From Sequoia sempervirens (taxonomy: Eukaryota; Streptophyta; Pinopsida; Cupressales; Cupressaceae): a stretch of DNA of 64,000 bases. Positions within the stretch are counted from its first letter, which is position 1. The number at the start of each line of letters is the position of its first letter. Shown here piece by piece: positions 57,352 through 64,000 of this stretch. The notes under the pieces are model-generated. The model ran no database searches, was not told the origin of the DNA, and saw only the letters and a list, made by a program, of their open reading frames with translations. Made by a program: the position numbers and the translations under genes. The DNA lies in the NCBI GenBank assembly GCA_007258455.2, contig VDFB02270651.1, positions 701,278,217 to 701,342,216 of the forward strand. Direction: 5' to 3'.

Positions 57352-58660
57352 ACTTAAATAAATATTAAATAATTGTCTTTTATTATTTTGTTGTAAATTT
57401 TGGGAGTGGAGATAATTTAGGAGGTAATTTAAATGGGAAAAATCCAAAAAGGAAAACATGGCGTGGATTTTTGGAAGTTAACAAAAAACATCAAGGAGCA
57501 TTTAATAATTTTTATAATTGTTGGAGAAGCATTTTCAGTTGCATGGGTGTAGCCTTTTCAAAGGAGGCAAAAATTAGATTTTTTGAGAAAGTATTGGAAA
57601 AGTGTTTTATTTGGCAATTTTTGAGTTTTTCATGAAGGTAGATTTTTGAAGAAGAAAAGTTAGGCGTGGATTTTCTTGGAGAGTATGGAGAAGGAATTTT
57701 TTTGTAGGCTTACGTAGGTTAATCAATGAAATATTGGAGATTGGAAGCTACAAAATGAAGATTGGAGGTTGTAGAGGAAAGTTGTTGCTATTGTATTTCT
57801 TCATTTTCATATAAAAATTAGTTGTAATTTTTTTTGAGTTGTTGTACCTTAGTCCTAGGGACTATAAAATCTGATGTAATTAGATTTGTTGAAGTTAAAT
57901 GTAATCTTTCCTACAAGTTTGAAACAAGGTTGTAGTTGAAAGAAAGTTGTTGTTGTTGTGAACCCCCGCCCGAGGCTCGGCTCGACCTCGGACCTCGGCA
58001 AGGATACATGAAGAGTGTACATTATAGTATGATTAGTCACCATATACCAACAACCTAAAAAAATATTAAATAATTATCTTTTATTATTTTGTTGTAAATT
58101 TTGGGAGTGGAGATAATTTAGGAGGTAATTTAAATGGGAAAAATCCAAAAAGGAAAACATGGCGTGGATTTTTGGAAGTTAACAAAAAACATCAAGGGGC
58201 ATTTAATAATTTTTCTAATTGTTGGAGAAGCATTTTCAGTTGCTTGGGTGTAGCCTTTTCAAAAGAGGCAAAAATTAGATTTTTTGAGAAAGTATTGGAA
58301 AAGTGTTTTATTTGGCAAATTTTGAGTTTTTCATGAAGGTAGATTTTTGAAGAAGAAAAGTTAGGCATGGATTTTCTTGGAGAGTATGGAGAAGGCATTT
58401 TTTTACAGGCTTATGTAGGTTAATTAGTGAAATATTGGAGATTGGAAGCTACAAAATGAAGATTGGAGGTTGTAGAGGAAAGTTGTTGCTACTGTATTTA
58501 TTCATTTTCATATAAAAATTAGTTGTATTTTTTTTTGAGTTGTTGTACCTTAGTCCTAGGGACTATAACATCTAATATAATCAGATTTGTTGAAATTAAA
58601 TGTAATCTTTCTTTCAAGTTTGAAACAAGTTTGTAGTTGAAAAGAGGAAAGTTGTTACTG
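57260..58660. repeat. 701-bp tandem duplication inside F2
   Basis: ggatacatga at 57301 and 58002, tcattttcat at 57801 and 58502: spacing 701 in both. The duplicated block includes the 3' end of the solo LTR, so it formed after that insertion. A third partial copy of its tail lies 169 bases on (tcattttcat at 58671). Confidence 0.85.
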
Positions 58661-59351
58661 TTGTATTTCTTCATTTTCATATAAAAATTAGATTGTAATT
58701 TTTTTTGAGTTGTTATACCTCAGTCCTAGGGACTATAAAATCTGATATAATCAGATTTGCTGAAGTTAAATGTAATCTTTCCTGCAAGTTTGAAACATAA
58801 TACATTGATTCTAGTTTGCATATTTTGCATTCAATCTTTGTTGTTTTAGGTGGTGTGTGCATATCTCCATTGAGATTGTTATTTGATTTTAGATTTGATT
58901 AAGGGGAGAGTCTTCCCTCTACATCAGAAAGGCTTTAAATGTTACATAAACCTCCAATATCATGTTTGGTTTCAAAAAATGAATTTATTTTAAACATCTT
59001 GAGAGGTTAGAGAATGGTTTTCGAAACCGACATGGTTACAAGAACCACTCAAAATCACAACAACAATTTTTGAAGGAAAAATTAAAAGTGAAGTTTTATT
59101 CATTGGAGATTTTAGAAGTTTTAAAACTTCCACTGGAGCCCAACATGGTTCTCAAAACTGTGTTGGGGCTCAACCTGGTTATGAGAACCTCTAAATTTCC
59201 TAACAACCCCTAATTTGAAGACGAAGTTGAAAATTTGAAAGGCCATCGACATTTATTTTGGTTGTTCAACTAGCTTCAAAAGCCAAAATAGGTTTTTGAA
59301 ACTTCATTCTACCATTGATGACACAAAATTGAAGGATAATTAAGGCACAAA

Positions 59352-59453
59352 ATGTCTCAAAGAGATGTCATCTCAGGGAATACAATGATTACAAGATATG
59401 TGCATAATGGACTAGAAGATAAGGAAAATAAAATGTTATAAGGAATGAAGACT
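59352..59453 (+). pseudogene. PPR-repeat fragment, second copy
   Basis: Same as 55271-55372, reading MSQRDVISGNTMITRYVHNG; the conserved Trp of the SWN motif is now Gly (TGG to GGG). The stop after KML is shared with F1, so it predates the tandem duplication. Sequence after GMKT differs from F1 because of an inversion (see findings). Confidence 0.6.
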
Positions 59454-59552
59454 CTTGTTGGAATTTGATATGAGGCAAGGCGATCTCTTCAACGCCCATT
59501 GATTGATTGAAAACCCTTCATATCATAGGCTATAAGGTGGTTACATGATTGA

Positions 59553-61087
59553 TATCAAAGCTCAATCATGAATGAATCATTGTTAGTTTTGGAGAGTGGC
59601 ACTACCATCTCTCAACAAGGCATTGGGAGGAATAAAATGAATCCATAATTTTTAAATTCCCCTTTGCACACAATGGTATAGAGAATTTTGGCAACCCTCA
59701 TCGATGCAAATGATTTCACTAATGCAAAAGAACAAAGAATGGGTAGATAACAATCATAATTTTTAGTAGGTATAATTTAGAGCTCTGCCTTTATAAATGG
59801 TTAGCTTTGATCACTTGGGAGAAGCTATAATTTGTTGATGGCATTGATGAAGATGAACTCATGGGTGAGCTAGATGTATTAGAAGACGATCTCACCATGT
59901 GCTTAGGATAACTATGGTTTGAAATTTTTTAGAAATATCATTTTGAAATGCCAATAATTGATCATCATGTATAAAGAGGAATCACTAATCTTGATGATCG
60001 ATTGAAGGTTGGAATTGAAGGAGTGTCATCCAAAGATGGGGATTTTGGTTTAAAGAAAGTAAGAAGTTATATACATCTAGATTGTCAACTACAATTGGTA
60101 AATTAGAAGACTCTAAGGAAAGAAATAAGAAGATACAACAAAGTGGTCGGCAAAATAAAGAGTTTCAAATAAAGATATAATATTTTTTATAAATTCTTAG
60201 AGTATAATTATGGGAGTTATTTATTTTTGTAATTTTCTTTGTAAAACTTTAAAAACTCCCAAAGATTAAAGAGTCAGTTATGGAAACTGAAAGGTTTCCC
60301 TTTCTATTTATTGTAAAACTTCAAAAAGAGATGGGTTCAATTTTTGGGGTTGAGAGTAGGGAATTTATGAAGGGGAAGATTGAGTTTCTCATTTTGTACA
60401 CAAGAAAGAGTCTATGAGTTCTACTAAAGTTAGTGTTTAAAGTCTCTAGATAACGTAGTTTTGGATAAAAGAACCATAGTGCACCATCAAGAATCTTTTT
60501 TGTCTAATAGCTTTCATTATGGATGTCTGATTGATGGGTTGATTTCTTCTTGCTCATAAATTAAAATGTATGATGGTATTATGTTCAATGTTGTACACGC
60601 AAATTCTAATGATCATATGCAAGGCAATGTTGATGCACAGTTCAATTGACTTCAAAGGTGTATAATAAAGAGTGGCTATTTGGGCATAATATTTAATCTA
60701 AAGAACTTTTGCATGACATTATGTTTAGATCTCTCACAATGATAGTGAAAAGTTGGCTCATGGGTCTTCAAGTGCTTCTTACTCACTATCCACTATTTTG
60801 CACAAGCATTTATTTCTCTTAGCCTGTCAATGGTTTTACATGACCATTATGGAGAACTTTGAGGTAAGGCTCCCTACCTTGTACATTGGTTAAGTAGGAG
60901 TTCTTTTCTTTCCTATTTTGGTTCTAGTCTCTATTCTTTTGTGTTTCCATTTTTGGCTTGCATCAGGTTCCTCTCTACCAGTCATGCTTTGTTAACGTTT
61001 CTACTCTATCCCAATGGATTTAAAGCACTGGTCCTAACCAAAGATTCTAGGTTTCTTTTGCATCTGCAAGGTCCTTGTTCCCAATTA
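59553..61087. other. Anonymous stretch after the F repeats, containing the VPS60-like fragment
   Basis: Resumes single-copy sequence after F2. Apart from 59811-59911 no gene could be supported. A 72-codon frame at 60941-61159 is Leu/Phe-rich without recognisable motif and runs into the F3 fragment. The AT-rich stretch 60190-60560 resembles untranslated DNA. Confidence 0.5.
59811..59911 (+). pseudogene. VPS60/CHMP5-like fragment (ESCRT-III C-terminal region)
   Basis: Two adjoining frames, one base out of step: SLGRSYN (59811-59831) then VDGIDEDELMGELDVLEDDL (59834-59893), ending at TAA 59909-59911. Plant VPS60, an ESCRT-III subunit acting in endosomal sorting, has a C-terminal region of the form ESLGRSYN-x-x-DD-x-DEDDLMGELDALEADM, so the order and spacing match if one base has been gained or lost. 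Sequence before 59811 and after 59911 shows no VPS60 similarity, so this looks like one exon-sized piece captured or left from a pseudogene. From memory of the family, not a search. Confidence 0.6.
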
Positions 61088-61560
61088 GAGCTAGTTATTG
61101 GTCTCATTTTGAACTCAACCTATTTAAAAAAATCCATGCTTATTGTCCTTAATGTGTAGTCATTTCAAACCTCCATACTAGCTTTGTGAACCTGAGATGA
61201 ATTACCCAATCCTTCTTAAAGGCTTTAAATGTTACAAAAACCTCCAATATCACATTTGGTTTCAAAAAATAAATTTATTTTGAATATCTTGAGAGGTTAG
61301 AGAATGGTTGTCGGAACCCTACAAGGTTCTAATAACCTTGTTGGAACTTGACATGGTTATGCTAACCAATCAAAATCTCAAAAATAATTTTTGAAGGAAA
61401 AATTAGAAGTGAAGTTTTATTCATCAGAGATTTTGGAAGTCTTAAAAATTCTACTGGAGCCCGACATGGTTCTCAAAATCATTTCAGGGCCCGACTTGGT
61501 TATGAGAACCTCTAAATTTCCCGACAACCCCTTTAAAGGTGAAGTTGAAAATTTGAAATG
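61088..61560. repeat. Third, partial copy of the F repeat
   Basis: 61090-61215 matches 53860-53985 (ggYctcattttgaactcaac..). It then jumps by about 0.85 kb to a part matching 54840-55135 (aaaggctttaaatgttac..). Ends near 61535-61560 in gacaacccc. A dispersed or displaced copy with an internal deletion. Confidence 0.7.
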
Positions 61561-63287
61561 GTCTAGAATATAAATTTAAAATGGTAATTCCAACCACATG
61601 GGATAGTGTGAGTGGGAAATCCCTTCAAGGTGAAAGTCAAAGGTCCAAGATTCAAGATAGATAACTTGTTGTCTGCATATAACCCTTGTTCTGCATTATA
61701 AAATCACTTGAGAACACTTAGAAAAATTAAATGTATGCAAGAGACATATCCCTTACCCAACCCCCTAATTTTTTCAATCTCCCCACCCCTATTCTCCTAG
61801 TTTAGTTTAGCCCATTTTTAAAAATCATGTTTATTAGGAATTCCTCTAAAATAAATAAATTAACATTTTTTTATTTTTTAGTAATGAAATCAAAAACTTC
61901 ATAAAGTATCTAAAACTCTATACAGTTTTATCTTGATCTTATTTTGTAAGATCTTATCTTTCTTTTTCTTTTCCTTCATTTTGAATAGGGTTTTCCTCAT
62001 ATATCTATTTGGTTTTCAACCCTCCTTCTATGGTAGGAACATCATCCATTACTACCACCTCCCTACTAGGTTCTAATGAAAGAGCTTTCTTTGCTAATCT
62101 AGCTTCAAATTTCATCCATGTCTATAATTGAAAATATTTCTTCCCTAGCAACAAAGTCTTTATTATTTTTCCTTCCTCACACCCAGTCATCAAGTCATTG
62201 GAAATATCAGCTATATGAGAGTAATTTATACAATATGTATCCAATTTCTTTCACTATTGCAAGGGATTTGATTCCTAGAAAATTTCAAAGGTCCTTAGTA
62301 GGAGATACTATGCACAAGAAATGTATTATCCACTATAGGTTTTTTGCACAAGAAAATTCTTCTCATCTCCTTATCGCCCCCTTTTGTTCTAGGGTTTCAA
62401 TATTGCCTACAATTTCCTATGTTGTTGATTCCTTCCCTTCAAATTTATGCTCCTTGATTGAATTCTTGTCCTTGAATTCCATGTGAAATTTTATGTTTTC
62501 TTTTAAAGCTTCATATTTTTAAGAGTTTTAAACATTAATTTTTAAGAGAGTGTGAAATTCATTTATTTAAAAAAAAGTAAAGTTTATTCCTTTATTTATA
62601 AGAGCCATGTAAAATTCTTAAGATTCCATTTTTAAAAATTAAGTCTTTGAATTTGTTTTTAAAGTGATAATTTAAGTATTGGAATTTGTTTTAGAAGGGT
62701 CATATTTTCAAACATTTTAGTATAATTAAGTGTTTTATTAGCTGAAGTCAATACTTATTCATCAAGATAAAATAAAATAATATAAATAATTTTGTGTGTT
62801 TATTTATTTTAAGGGACAAGTAGGGTATATGTTTTCAAGGATCTATATAAATATATATTGAGCTTTTGGGTTATTTGTGCACATTTGTTTTATAATAAAT
62901 ATGACAAGCAATATACTATTTGACATATTAATTCCCATGTTTGAAGGGTACAATTTTACATATTCGTGCTCTAGGTTGTAAACTTTGCTAAAATCTAAGG
63001 ATTTATGGGTAATTGTACAACTAAGGTATGTAGAACTAGTAGATATAAATGCATATAATGATTTAAGCAATTAAAAAAAAAGGGAATATAAAGTAAATGT
63101 AAAGAAAAATAATGAAAATCATGTTTTTGATTTAAGGTGAAATTAATAAGCACTTTTCCTAGGATATGTGGTGCTATTTATTCTAAGAAAGTGTGGAAAA
63201 TAAGAAATGATGCATTCAAGGTGAAAAATTACAAAATTACAATTTTTTATTTTTTTTAAAGATATAAAGATCACCACTAGTAAATCT
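61561..63287. other. Anonymous AT-rich stretch
   Basis: A 122-codon frame at 62118-62486 has no clean ATG at its edge, no recognised domain and ordinary composition; I cannot support it as a gene. 62490-63200 is very AT-rich. The last hundred bases may be the 5' part of the Copia gag relic that follows. Confidence 0.4.
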
Positions 63288-64000
63288 ATGAATGATTTTC
63301 TAACAAAGCTAGAAGGTTTGGTTAGTCAAATAATTTTTTTAGGGGAATATATGGATGAAAAGCATATCATGGAGAAAATTTTAAGGAGCTTGATTAGCAA
63401 ATTGATGGTATGGTTTCTATAGTTAAAATTTCTAATGATCTCACAACTATGGAAATAGATGAATTGAGTATAGTACTGTTAACTGTAGAAGAAAGGATGA
63501 GATGTAATGAAGAAATATTAGAACAATATTTTTACTCTAAAGAAGGAATAATAGGAAAAATAAATAGATTCTTCAACAATCAAAATAAAAATGAGTAGCC
63601 ATAAAAATTACTACAGAGGTGAAACCAATAGCTTTAGAGGAAAAGGTAATAATTTCAAAGGAATAAGTAGCAACTTCAAATAAATAGGAAGAGGTATAAA
63701 TAATAGGGGAGAAAATAATAAAAAGAATTTTTAATGATATCATTAATAATAATTTTGGACACTATTCACTATAGCCTAGAATAAACAAGCTGAAAAATTA
63801 AAAAATCCTCACAATACTAATAAAGAAACACAAGTTACTCATTTATTGTTTTAGTACAAATATCAATGAGAATAATGTATGGTACATTCATTTTGAATGT
63901 TCTCCACATATGACATATAATGATAATTTATTCATAATTTTGATGAAATTCAATGTAGTATAGTGGTATTAGGAGGTAATCAATATCATGGAATCAAAGG
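63288..64000 (+). pseudogene. gag: Ty1/Copia gag-protease relic, running off the right edge
   Basis: From ATG 63288: MNDFLTKLEGLVSQIIFLGE, then EKHIMEKILRSL. This is the UBN2/Copia gag pattern (F..KLexLvnqmk.lGe.i.e..vveKiLrSLp). A shift near 63405 leads to 63410-63598, LTTMEIDELSIVLLTVEERM, the usual continuation (dLsT.tidELmg.L...EeR). Around 63870-63920 VWYIHFECSPHMTYND matches the Copia protease stretch (WylDSGcS.HMT) with the catalytic Asp-Ser-Gly replaced by His-Phe-Glu. The zinc knuckle between is not recognisable. Frameshifts and stops make it non-functional. The rest of the element would lie beyond 64000. Confidence 0.75.

Larger units (their letters stand above)
55846..59552. repeat. 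Tandem repeat unit F2 (3.7 kb, expanded)
   Basis: The same unit as F1, enlarged by a 453-bp solo-LTR-like insertion (56899-57351), a 701-bp internal tandem duplication (about 57260-58660) and a further ~169-bp duplication (58500-58810). It ends with the same phrase as F1 (catatcataggctataagg). The PPR-like fragment is at 59352-59453. Confidence 0.75.

Overview
The window looks like intergenic DNA from a land-plant nuclear genome with heavy transposable-element load. The grounds are nested LTR retrotransposons with initiator-Met-type primer sites, Ty3/Gypsy and Ty1/Copia gag relics, a TRIM element, a pentatricopeptide-repeat (PPR) fragment and a fragment matching plant VPS60. A large-genome seed plant such as a gymnosperm is plausible, but that is inference. 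I see no intact host gene, tRNA, rRNA or CRISPR array. Every recognisable coding stretch is broken by stops or frameshifts.

Layout. Positions 1-16797 and 16798-52464 read as two copies of one tandem segmental duplication, with a unit of about 15 kb before later insertions. The left copy starts outside the window. Each copy carries the same Gypsy-like, gag-bearing, pol-less LTR element (called A here), followed by the same anonymous flank. In the left copy, A is interrupted by element D (806-8675), a gag-only Gypsy element with a 3.8-kb 3' LTR. In the right copy, A (17600-36178) carries a 1.2-kb TRIM (E, 19306-20494) and a 9-kb LTR element without pol (C, 22016-30995). The right flank also holds an 11.4-kb LTR element without pol (B, 36932-48369). 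D and B are each missing from the other copy, so they probably post-date the duplication.

The stretch 52465-64000 is outside the duplication. It contains a second, smaller tandem duplication (53046-55845 and 55846-59552) carrying a PPR-like fragment, a solo-LTR-like insertion and a 701-bp internal tandem repeat. Next come a VPS60/CHMP5-like fragment (59811-59911), a third partial copy of the repeat, and the start of a decayed Copia gag-protease region that runs off the right edge.

The most unusual items are the B and C elements. B has a Ser/Pro/Tyr-rich reading frame with a G-patch and an array of 83-bp repeats, each carrying a short hairpin. C has a 745-codon single-frame relic with two CX2HX8CX2C motifs, and its LTRs carry 77-bp tandem arrays. 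No polymerase or integrase was recognised in A, B, C, D or E, so all would have depended on partners for mobility. Alignments were done by eye; identities are estimates.
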